Shown here piece by piece: positions 27,974-38,500 of a stretch of DNA of 64,000 nucleotides. Origin of the DNA: Brevibacillus laterosporus DSM 25 (lineage in GTDB: Bacteria > Bacillota > Bacilli > Brevibacillales > Brevibacillaceae); assembly GCF_002706795.1 (NCBI RefSeq), contig NZ_CP017705.1, forward strand, positions 824,001 through 888,000, given 5' to 3'. The notes under the pieces are model-generated. The model saw only the letters and a program-made list of their open reading frames with translations, searched no databases and was not told the DNA's origin. The position numbers and the translations under genes are program-made. Within the stretch, counting starts at the first letter, position 1, and each line of letters begins with the position of its first letter.

Positions 27974-28534
27974 TTATTTATTCTCATAATGATGCCAAAT
28001 CTCTTTCCGTGATGTTGTTACCGCAACAGCCCCACCACTAAAGGCACACTCGGCATCCTCCACAGTTCTGATTAAACCACCTGCAAGCACAGGAATCTTC
28101 ACACGATCATATACTTCGGCAATAATATGCGGCATAATTCCTGGTAATACCTCGATATAATCTGGCTGCGTTTGTTCTAAAAGACGGTAACTGGTTTCAA
28201 GCGCCGTAGTGTCCAGCAGAAATAATCGTTGAATCGCTAAGACTTTATTTTTCTTTGCGGTTAGTACGGCACTTTTCCGCGTGGAAATTACACCTGCTGG
28301 TCGAATTTCTTGACATAAAAATTCGGTTGCATATTCATCATTTCGTAAGCCATTAATAAGATCAGCATGCACAAGCATTTTTTTATTATGCTTTTTCGAC
28401 ATTTGGACAATATGCTTTAATTGCCCTACATGGCTATCCAACAAGACTAAATATTCAAAACGACTTTTAAGCAATGCCTCGAAATCCTTCATCTGTCTGA
28501 CTGCTGGTAATACTTTCTGCTGTAAAAAATCCAT
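27974..28534 (-). CDS. glpP: Glycerol uptake operon antiterminator
   Basis: A 186-residue GlpP-family TIM-barrel-like RNA-binding antiterminator that senses glycerol 3-phosphate. Family landmarks: LLDSHVGQLK, MLVHADLINGL, EFLCQEIRPAGVISTR, AIQRLFLLDT and PDYIEVLPGIMP. The ATG at 28534 is chosen over a TTG at 28558. Located upstream of glpF on the same strand, as in B. subtilis, with target leaders ahead of both glpF and glpD. Confidence 0.93.
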   Translation of the reverse strand: MDFLQQKVLPAVRQMKDFEALLKSRFEYLVLLDSHVGQLKHIVQMSKKHNKKMLVHADLINGLRNDEYATEFLCQEIRPAGVISTRKSAVLTAKKNKVLAIQRLFLLDTTALETSYRLLEQTQPDYIEVLPGIMPHIIAEVYDRVKIPVLAGGLIRTVEDAECAFSGGAVAVTTSRKEIWHHYENK

Positions 28535-28633
28535 GCAACACTTCACATCCTGTATCAAAAACTATCATGCATCATTGTAGCAGGATTTTTCGAGGATGCA
28601 ACTAGTCTTTGTATTCCCAGAAGACCTTTCTCT

Positions 28634-29194
28634 CTAGTTGCCCTTTACCGATTTAGAGATAAAAATAGTGTCTACATATGTACCGTCAGGATATTTGACC
28701 TCTCCGATCTTCCTTCCCTCTTCTACAAACCCAAAGCTCTTTAGTAAGCGAAGGGACCTTTCATTATGAGCAAATGCCTCGCCTGATAGCTTCTCAATGA
28801 CAGGATGTGCCTCTGCCCACTCTAGCATGACTTCAAAAAAGAGACTTCCCATTCTTTGACCGCGCCACTCTTCTTTAATTGTTAACGCGATCATACCTAC
28901 ATGCTGTACTCTCTTTGTTTCTCTTGGCGTAACGGTCATAATTCCGATTAATTCATTCTCGTATTCCGCGATAAATGCCACTTTATTGGGATCATTCCAA
29001 AAGGTATCAATACCGGCTGCGACTTGCTCATCATTTGCGATAAATTCTTCTCCAGAAGTGAGCATGAAGGAATTATCGTGAAATACTCGCTCGTAATGCT
29101 TCCGAATGATCGAAGCGTCCTTTGCTGTCGGTGAACGAAATGAAATGATGCGATCCGATTTGCTTTGTTTCAACACAGGTACGATCTGAGCCAT
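28634..29194 (-). CDS. GNAT N-acetyltransferase
   Basis: A 186-residue acetyl-CoA transferase with a full GNAT core: FRSPTAKDA at the N-terminus, ELIGIMTV, the acetyl-CoA loop RGQRMGSLFFEVML, and HNERSLRLLKSFGFVEEG. Closest in style to RimJ/RimL and speG-like enzymes. It starts 6 bases after the NRPS stop on the same strand, so it is probably co-transcribed. It may acetylate the peptide product (tailoring or self-protection), which is an inference from position. Confidence 0.8.
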   Translation of the reverse strand: MAQIVPVLKQSKSDRIISFRSPTAKDASIIRKHYERVFHDNSFMLTSGEEFIANDEQVAAGIDTFWNDPNKVAFIAEYENELIGIMTVTPRETKRVQHVGMIALTIKEEWRGQRMGSLFFEVMLEWAEAHPVIEKLSGEAFAHNERSLRLLKSFGFVEEGRKIGEVKYPDGTYVDTIFISKSVKGN

Positions 29195-29200
29195 AGTTAT

Positions 29201-32200
29201 CTATCCTTCCTTTTTAATCTGCTGTAAAATACGTTGAACCATTTTGGCATTCCTTTGTAAAAAATGACCATTAAACATGCTGTAATGCATGCCTGCACCT
29301 TGATATTCTCTATAGGTTCCTTTTGTAAATTTACCCCACATTTGCAAATCGGCGGGCTGCGCAATATTGGCCTCATCTGGCTCTGCTTGTACAAAGTGAA
29401 TGGAAGCATGTACTTGACCCACATGAGCTAACTGAAGGAAGTAAGCAACATACGCTCTGGTTTTCTTCAGAACCTGCTCTTTCACAACCTCATCACCATG
29501 GCTAAAGTCTAAGATTTCTCTGATATTTTCTAGTTGCAAGAAGCGCTCAATCTCATCTTCTAGCTCCTCTGGAGTCATTTTCATCTGCTCTGTTTTCATG
29601 TAGGTGTCAAACATAATGATGTCAGATACAGTGTGTCCCTTCTCTTCCATTGCTTTTGCCACTTCGAATGCTAGATTTCCCCCAGCTGAATAACCTAGAA
29701 AAATGTAGGGTCCTTCTGGCTCTGCATCTAAAATCTGTTGAGTATATAGCTCTATGCGATTTTCCTCTTCCAAATATTCAAATCCATAAAACGTAGCTTC
29801 CTGATCTAATAATTCCGCAATTCGTTTGTAGATAAAGATAAAACCATTTATCGGAGGAAAACAAATCACTTTGATATCGACAGCTCGGTTTAATAGCGTC
29901 ATATGGTTGTTACTCTCCTCCATATAAAAAGCAAAGGCCCGTTCTGCCATATATTCTATCGTTGGGTTTTCATACAGTAATTTTAATGGAATCTCTACGT
30001 TTAATTCTTGGGCCACTAGATTAATCATCTTCAGCATTTTTAGTGAGTATCCACCCAGCTCGAAGAAATTGTCCTTAATTCCGATCGGTTTTATTTCCAG
30101 AACATCCTCCCAGATGCTCACTAGACTGGCCTCAAGGGATGTTCTGGGCGCCACATACTCTTGCTTTGAGCGCAGGCTGTTCTCTGGCTTTGGCAGGGCT
30201 TTTCGATCAATTTTCCCATTAGGGGTTAGCGGCATTTTCTCTATCTGTATCACATACGTAGGGAGCATATAGTCAGGCAAAGAAACAGAAAGGGCTTTTC
30301 TTACATCTATGTTTCCTATGTCTTCTGTAGTCACCAAATAGGCGCATAGCTCATTGATTCCATCCTTGTTTTGTCTAGCTATAACTACTGCTTCCTGCAC
30401 AAATCTACGTAACAGCAACTGCTCTTCAATCTCACCCAATTCAATGCGATGACCTCTAATTTTCACTTGGTGGTCTAGTCGTCCCATATATTCGAGGGTG
30501 CCGTCTGCCAGCCATCTAGCCAAGTCCCCTGTCTTATACATACGTTCTCCAGCGATATAAGGGTTGTCGATAAAGCGTTCCTGCGTTAGCTCCTGTCTGT
30601 TTAGATAGCCCCTCGCTACGCCTGCTCCCGATACATACATCTCGCCTGGGACCCCGATTGGTGACAGCTTTCTCTCCTGATCCAAAACATAGATAGACAG
30701 CGTCGGAATCGGCTTTCCTATGTTGCTTGCGTGCTGATGAAAATCCTCTTCTATCAGCTCACGGAAGGTAGCATGGACCGTGATTTCGGTTATGCCATAC
30801 ATATTGATCAGTTTGGTCTGAGGATATTTTGCTTTCCATGGCTGTAGCTGTCTTGGTGTTAAGGCTTCACCGCCAAAAATGACGTACCTCATATTCAGAT
30901 TTTGATCAGCGGATTTTACCTCTTCATTTATGATCTGATAAAATGCGGTAGGTGTTTGATTGAGTACCGTTACTTGCTCACTCTGTAGTAATTGTAAGAA
31001 GACTTTGGTATCTTGTGCCACTAGCTTAGGAACCACTACCAGCTTTCCGCCAAACAGCAGGGCTCCGAAAATTTCCCATACGGAAAAATCGAAGCTAAAG
31101 GAATGAAACAGCGTCCAAACATCTTGATGGGTAAACGAAAACAAGGGGGTGTCTGGAAAGAATAAACGCACGACATGTCTGTGTTCAATCATGACACCCT
31201 TGGGATGTCCAGTCGTCCCTGAAGTATAGATGATGTACGCTAAGGATTGCGGTGAAATCTCGACAGACAGATTTTCACTAGCATACTTCTCCAGGTTTTC
31301 ATCATGTAAATGAATGATTGTTCCCCAATAGGTGGAAACCTTTCCTTCAGGTCTATCGGTAAGCAGAAGCTTCGCCCCGCTATCTTCTAGCATATAATGG
31401 ATTCGATCCTGTGGATAAATCGGATCGATGGGAAGGTAGGCTGCACCTGCTTTTACAATGCCAAGTATCCCCACAATCATCTCCAAGGAACGCTCAACCA
31501 TGATCCCTACGATATCGTTAGGTTCAATTCCACGCTCTGTAAGTGATCTTGCTACTTGATTAGCACGTCTATTCAATTCTTCATACGTCATACGTTGATC
31601 ATCACATACCAAGGCTTCTCGATCCGAATGCTTCTTTGCCTGCTCCTCGAATAGTTGTACAATTGTTTTGTCCTGCGGATAACCGGACTGTGTCTGATTA
31701 AAGCCGAATATGAGCTGATTTTTTTCCTGTTCAGACAAGAACTCGATCTCCCGACTAGGTTGTTTCGGGTTGGACAAAGCTTGCTGTAGTAGTCGCAGAG
31801 TATGTTGAACAATGCGCTGTATCGTCTCCTCCTGATAACATTCTGAATCGTAATGCAGCTCTATTTCCAGGCTATTTCCCACAGCTCGAAATAGGAAGAA
31901 TGTTTTACTCTCTATGTGATCGATATCTCCCACGTCATGTACGCTATCGAGCAGAACAACCGTCTGCATATTAACCTGTGATGGATCGTTTATCTCTGGG
32001 TGTAGCATCCGTACAGCTTCTGCAAAAGACAGATTGGGATGCTGATCTGCCTCCATGACGGTTTGTTTGATTTTTCCCGCCCATTCGGCAAAGCTATCAT
32101 TCTTCGTTCCAAATGTTCGCAGAGCAAGAAGATGGTTGGCTGTGTCCTTACTCCTTTTCATTTGAAAAGGGGGCATACCGACTAGAATATCCTCACTCCC

Positions 32201-32473
32201 TGTATAATGGCTAAGCAACAGCTTCACACCCGTAACTAGCAAAACGTACATACCAAACGCCGATCCATTGCTGGTTGCTATTACTTTTTCAGACAGCTCG
32301 GCAGGGAAAACCGCTTTATATACAGACCTAGTGCTCTCTTTGCGTGTTCTGGTAAAATCCTCCGGGAATCCACTCGCGACTACATTTCCTTGTAATTTGC
32401 CTAACCAGTATTGCTGTTCCTCTTGCCACTTTCCAGTCGTCATTGTACTTGATTGACTCAATGTGTCACGCAT
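29201..32473 (-). CDS. NRPS termination module (half C, A-Thr, T, TE)
   Basis: A 1090-residue protein. Residues about 15-255 match only the C-terminal half of a condensation domain; the HHxxxDG half is absent. The adenylation domain (about 275-790) has YIIYTSGTTGHPKG and the specificity code D-F-W-N-I-G-M-V-H-K, which is the classical threonine code. The carrier domain has LGGYS (about residue 865) and the thioesterase has GYSAGG (about residue 965) with a C-terminal His. ATG 32473 follows AAGGAG. It should add Thr and release the product by hydrolysis or cyclisation. The upstream gene ends with a complete C domain that probably serves this module. Confidence 0.9.
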   Translation of the reverse strand: MRDTLSQSSTMTTGKWQEEQQYWLGKLQGNVVASGFPEDFTRTRKESTRSVYKAVFPAELSEKVIATSNGSAFGMYVLLVTGVKLLLSHYTGSEDILVGMPPFQMKRSKDTANHLLALRTFGTKNDSFAEWAGKIKQTVMEADQHPNLSFAEAVRMLHPEINDPSQVNMQTVVLLDSVHDVGDIDHIESKTFFLFRAVGNSLEIELHYDSECYQEETIQRIVQHTLRLLQQALSNPKQPSREIEFLSEQEKNQLIFGFNQTQSGYPQDKTIVQLFEEQAKKHSDREALVCDDQRMTYEELNRRANQVARSLTERGIEPNDIVGIMVERSLEMIVGILGIVKAGAAYLPIDPIYPQDRIHYMLEDSGAKLLLTDRPEGKVSTYWGTIIHLHDENLEKYASENLSVEISPQSLAYIIYTSGTTGHPKGVMIEHRHVVRLFFPDTPLFSFTHQDVWTLFHSFSFDFSVWEIFGALLFGGKLVVVPKLVAQDTKVFLQLLQSEQVTVLNQTPTAFYQIINEEVKSADQNLNMRYVIFGGEALTPRQLQPWKAKYPQTKLINMYGITEITVHATFRELIEEDFHQHASNIGKPIPTLSIYVLDQERKLSPIGVPGEMYVSGAGVARGYLNRQELTQERFIDNPYIAGERMYKTGDLARWLADGTLEYMGRLDHQVKIRGHRIELGEIEEQLLLRRFVQEAVVIARQNKDGINELCAYLVTTEDIGNIDVRKALSVSLPDYMLPTYVIQIEKMPLTPNGKIDRKALPKPENSLRSKQEYVAPRTSLEASLVSIWEDVLEIKPIGIKDNFFELGGYSLKMLKMINLVAQELNVEIPLKLLYENPTIEYMAERAFAFYMEESNNHMTLLNRAVDIKVICFPPINGFIFIYKRIAELLDQEATFYGFEYLEEENRIELYTQQILDAEPEGPYIFLGYSAGGNLAFEVAKAMEEKGHTVSDIIMFDTYMKTEQMKMTPEELEDEIERFLQLENIREILDFSHGDEVVKEQVLKKTRAYVAYFLQLAHVGQVHASIHFVQAEPDEANIAQPADLQMWGKFTKGTYREYQGAGMHYSMFNGHFLQRNAKMVQRILQQIKKEG

Positions 32474-32548
32474 CCTTTTTCTCTCCTTATCAGATCGTGT
32501 AGGGAGAGAATGCCCCTCCCTTTTTTACCAGAGAAAAACCCTTACCTG

Positions 32549-35500
32549 TTAAAATGTAAACGTGAAGTCTTCCGTTATGGCACTCTCCATTTTTTTCGTT
32601 CGCAAAAAGGGAATCTCGTTTATGAGCATATCCTTGTTCGCTGTAACCATCCGGAGAAGCTCCACATAATTCTGTCCCATCTGCTCAATGGTGTCTCGTT
32701 TAAATAACGCTGTGCGATACTCCCATGTGAAATGGAACCTGTCTCCTTGCTCCATTGCCTGCAAAGTAAGGTCGAATTTTGCAGTTTGATGCGTGTACGG
32801 ATAGGGTATTAACGTAAGTCCATTTACTTGGCTTGTTTGCCAATCTGTATTTTGGAGTACAAATACTACATCAAAAAGAGGGTTGCGATTAGGAACTCGC
32901 TCAGCCTTCACCTTTTCGATTAGCTCCTCAAATTGATAGTCTTGGTTCTCAAAAGCCTTTAACGAAGTCAATTTAACCTCATCTAAATAAGCTGCAAACG
33001 ATTTACTACCCTCTGGATGCATTCGAAGTACCAATGTATTCACAAACATACCGACGATCCGTTGAATATCATTATCTCTCCTGCCTGCAATTGGTGACCC
33101 AATCATGATTTCGTCCTGACCACTATATTGAGCCAGTAGCAGACCGAACGTTGAAAGTAAGATCATAAAGGGGGTTGTTCCTGTTTCCTCTGCTATTTGA
33201 TGCACGAGGTGGGTTGTTTCCTGATCAAGAGTAATCGATAACTGATCTCCTGCAAACGTGAGAGCCTCCGGACGCTGGTAATCAAGTGGGAGTTGCAGAA
33301 CAGGAAGCTCTCCAGCTAACTGTTGCAGCCAATATTCTTCTTGTTTCAAATAGGGGGCGGTTTGTTTCCAGGATTGCTGCCATACGGCATAATCCTTATA
33401 TTGCAGGCGTAGTGCAGGTAGCTCTTCCCCTTGATAAAGCCGTACAAATTCATCCGTAAAGGTAGCCATGGAGACGGCATCTGAAATAATGTGATGAATG
33501 TCTACTAGTAAAAGATGACGGTCTGCCGCAAGCTCAATGAGACCAACTCGAAGTAAAGGCGGTGTCTCCAGATCAAAAGGCTGAATACATGCTTGAATTA
33601 ATGCGTGGATATCTTCCTCAGCTACATGGTTGTTCCTCATATCTTCATATTGAATCGTAAAATCTGCCTTATCATGTACGCGTTGCATCGGTTCCCCGTG
33701 CACCATTTCAAAGGACGTTCGCAATGTAGCATGCCTTTGAATCAAGTGTTGAAAAGCTATTTCCATGCGTTCTCGATCTACAGCTCCCTCCAGCATTATC
33801 ACAGCCAAAATATTGTAACTCACGGTAGCTCCGTCTAATTGATGAAGCAGGAAAAGTCGTTTTTGTGCAGAAGAAAGCGGATAGTATTCGCACTCCTGTG
33901 CAGGCTGGATACCCTTGTGCACGCTTTTCTCCATTTCTGGAAGCAGTTTTGCCAACGATGCTATGGTGGGATATTGGAAGACTTTTTCAATTGGCAGTTG
34001 AACATGCCATTCTTTATGGACCTTAGCAACAAACATCATCACTTTTAAAGAATGTCCACCCAATTCAAAAAAATCATCGTAGATACTAACCGGACTGATT
34101 CCTAATAAGTCCTGCCACATCATTGCCAATCGAGCTTCCAGCTGATTGCGCGGTGCCACATACTCTTGATTTCTAACCGCATTCCTTTCAGAGATGGATA
34201 ATGTTTTTCGGTCAACCTTTCCATTGGGTGTAAGCGGAATCTGATCGATCTGGTACATATGAGTGGGGATCATATATCCTGGTAAAAAGATTGCTAGATC
34301 ATCCTTTACCTTGGCAAAGGATAAAGCTTCCTCCGATACGAGATGAGTGCATAGTTCATGTTCGCCTAGAGAGCTCGTCCACACCGAAACCACGGCTTCC
34401 TTAACATATCCAAGCTCCCTGATTTTGGCCTCTATCTCCCCTGTTTCGATACGATATCCACGCACCTTTACCTGATGATCCATACGACCTAAAAACTCTA
34501 CATTTCCATCTGGTAGCCACCTAGCTACATCTCCCGTTTTATACATCCGTTCACCTGATACATACGGGTTTGGGATGAATTTTTGCAGAGTCAATTCCTC
34601 CTGCTTGTAATAGCCACGCGCTACACCAGCCCCTCCTATGCACAATTCCCCCGGAATTCCTACAGGTAACAACTGATTCTGTTGATTGACGATATAGTAG
34701 CTCGTATTGGGTAATGGCTTTCCAATTGGGACACGGCTTTGCCCATTCAACCAACCAGCTTCCTCTTCAAAATAGCTAGACTCAATGCTAGCCTCCGTTA
34801 CCCCGTAGGTATTTAAAATACGTATTGCTTGTCCAAACTTCTGTAATAAATAAGTGAAATCTTTGATCGATACGGTATCGGCTCCAAGCAGAATTAGCTT
34901 CAGATCGGGTAGCTCCAAGCCCTCCTCTGCAACATACTGCATAATGGGTACAAATAAAGCTGGAGTCGTATCAACCATGCTAATTTGATGCTTACGCATG
35001 AATTCATATAGAGCGGGGGGATGAATCCGAATGTCTTCTGGACAAATGATGAGCTGACCACCTGTAAGGAGCGCTTTTGCCATATCCCCAGCAAATACGT
35101 CAAATGAAAAGCTAGCCATTTGCAATAACCGACAAGGGGTTTGCTTCAGCTCGTACTCCTGCATCCAGGCATAGGCCGCATTCACATAGCCTCGGTGTTC
35201 AATCATTACTCCTTTAGGCTTTCCCGTTGATCCTGATGTGTAAATTAGGTATGCCATGTTTTCGGGTTTCGTAACACCAACCAAATTAGAGCCATCTGGG
35301 TGGTAATTCAATTCATCCTCGACATACAGGATTTCTTTCGTATATTCTCCTTTATTTATCTGAAGATGAGCCTCTGTCGCTCTCGTTGTAAGTAACATCA
35401 TCGAATCGCTATCCGTAAGCAAGTAGTAAATACGCTCGCTGGGATAATGGGGATCGATTGGTACATAGGCTCCACCTGCTTTTAATACCGCAAGTACGCT

Positions 35501-38500
35501 AATGAACATTTCGATAGAACGATCCATGAGAATACCTACAATACTCTCTGCCAGTACACCTTTTTCTCGCAGCGTTCTTGCCAGTTGGTTCGCTCTCTTA
35601 TTCACATCCCGGTAGCATATCGTTTGATCTCCCCACACGATCGCACTCTTATTAGGTGTAGCGATCACCTGCTCTTCGAACAACTGCGTAAATATTTTGT
35701 CTTTTGGGAACTTCATCTTTGAATCATTAAAGCGTTCCAGTATTACACGTTTGTCTTTTGTCGAGGTCAATTCTAGCTGATCTATCAGTTGATTTGAGTT
35801 CTCGACAATTTCATGTAACAGCGTAATAAAATGCTTCATCAGACATTTTACGTACTTCTCATCATAGCGTTTTCTATTGTAAATAAAGTGGAACTGTAAG
35901 GAATCCTCTGGTGTCACCTTTACTGTAAAGTCATAGTGAGTCTGCTCAAAATAAGCATACAAATCCATTGTGTATCCCAAGGACTGGGTAGTTTGAGCAA
36001 GCCCCTCCACATCCAATGGATAGTTTTGATAAATAAACAGATGGTCAATTAGCCCCTGCTTGACTGGACTTAGCGCTTGGATTTCTGAGAAGGAACAATA
36101 TTCATAGGGCTTGGCTTCTACAGCCTGCTTACTGACTCTTTTCAACAGCTCCAAAAACGTACTCTGATCATCCCAGCTTACCCGTAATGGATTGGTATTG
36201 ATGAACAAGCCCATGATCCTTTCTACACCTTCAACCTCAGACGGTCTTCCAGAAACCGTTCTTCCAAATACAGCGTCTCGTTTGCCATTATATTTGCCTA
36301 AAAGGATACCCCATGCCGTTTGAAGCATAGCTCCTGTAGTTGAGTGATATTCCTTAGCGATTCGTTGTAGCTGTGATGTGAGATGTTTCTCGATATACAA
36401 GATCGTCTCTGCTTGCTCGTCCCCCATACTCTCCTGTCTATAGTCAATCTCTGGCTGTATCCCCATCTCTTCCTTCTGCAATCCAACACCAAGCATTTTC
36501 GGCAGAGCGGTAGACTCTTCGTATCCTTGGAGATACTGCCTCCAGAAACGAAGCGATTCTTCCTGATCCTGCTGCTCAATCCACTTCATATAGGTAAAAA
36601 ACGGTACAGCATCCTCTACTTCCACCGAGGTTTTGTGAATCATAGCACGGTACTGCTCCATCCATTCTTGCAGCATAATCTGCAAGCTCCATCCATCAAT
36701 TTGAATATGATGGGTACTTACCATGATGTGATAGCAGCTGGTAGCTAATGTAACCACAGCTAAACGCATCACATCTTGCGTAAGATCAAAACCGCGTTCA
36801 CGATCAGTCAGTCGTTGGTTTTGTAAATAGCGGCGTTGATCCTGCTCATCTAAGTGAGATATATCAGCTCGTAGCACCGGAATATACCGATTTTTCAGAA
36901 CACATTGAACAATCTCTTCCCTTTGAGTATAGCGATAAACTGTGCGAAGAGCATCGTGACGCTCCACTACACGCTGTAGGCTAGCTGCTAGCAAATCAAC
37001 GTCTACCTGCCCTTTTACTGTCAACTCCAGTTGAATAAAAAAGGAAGCGGGCTGATTCAAGGAGCTGTGAACATACATCCATTCTTGAGATGGCGTTAGG
37101 GGGTAGACCTGTTCAATGTCCCCCATCGGAATATCTTCTTCTACTTGGCTTTGTAAGAAAGGAAGCTCCTCCATCGGAATCGTGAGTAGTGGAGCCGTAG
37201 CTTTATGCAGTCGAGATTCTATTTTTTGTTCCAGCAAAGTAATTCCTCTTGCCGCATCCGATAGAATGGGGAACTGGAACAGGCGCTTCATTTCTAAGGA
37301 CATGCCCTTGGCCCGGAGACGAGACATCACTTGTATGGCCTTAATAGAGTCACCGCCTAGGTAAAAGAAATTATCCCGAGCTCCTACTCTCTCCACTCGT
37401 AGCACAGCTTCCCATATCTTTGCCAATAGCCATTCCCTTTCATTTTTTGGCTCAATATAAACCTCGTCTGTGCCGAGTGTGTCGGCATCTCGTGTAGGTA
37501 ATGGCAAACTTTTACGATCAACCTTACCATTTTGTGTCAGCGGCATGCTTTGGACGGGAATAAAATAGGTGGGAATCATATACGTCGGTAATGCGTTAGC
37601 TAATTTCTCTCTCAACGCCCCAATGCTATTCTCTCGCTCCGTAACAATATACGCACACAGCTCTTGATCCCCCTGCTCATTCTCGACAGCCACTACTACT
37701 GCATCTTTCACACCAGCTATTTTGACCAGTTGTGTTTCTATTTCTTCCGACTCGATGCGATATCCCCGAATTTTCACTTGATGATCCATGCGTCCTAGAT
37801 ACTCCAATTGTCCATTTGGTAACCATCTCGCATAATCCCCCGTCTTGTACATCAGCTCCCCTTTATCTGTAAAGGGATTCGGGACAAAACGACCTGCTGT
37901 CATCTCTGGTAGATTAAGATATCCTCTTGCTAAACCAACACCAGACACACATAGTTCACCTGTCACTCCCACAGGCTGTTGTTCACCATGCGGACCAACG
38001 ATATAAATTTGAACATTGTCGACTGGTCGACCTATCGGGACAAATGGTACGGTAGCTGTATCGCAGTCATAATAGGTCACTTGAATGGTTGTTTCTGTGG
38101 GTCCATATAAATTATGGAGGGAAATGCCATACGGTTGTAGAATGTCATGGAACTTGGCAACATGCTGGACTTTAAGCGCTTCCCCACTAGCAAATATAAG
38201 CCGGAGATTTTTTACCTGCTCTGCTATCCCTGTTTCCGCAAGATAGGTAAGAAAAATATGAAGCATAGATGGGACAAAATGGATGATGGATATGTGATGC
38301 TGTTGGATTGTCTGAACAATCATACCTGGGTCTTTTTCTGCTCCGGGCTGTAAAAAACATACCTTGGCCCCTACAAATGACCACCCAAATAATTCATAAA
38401 CAGATACATCAAATGTGTATGGCGTTTTTTGCAAGATCGTATCCTGCTCCGTAAGTGGGTACTTTCTCTGAGACCAATAATTGCGACTGATAACAGATCG

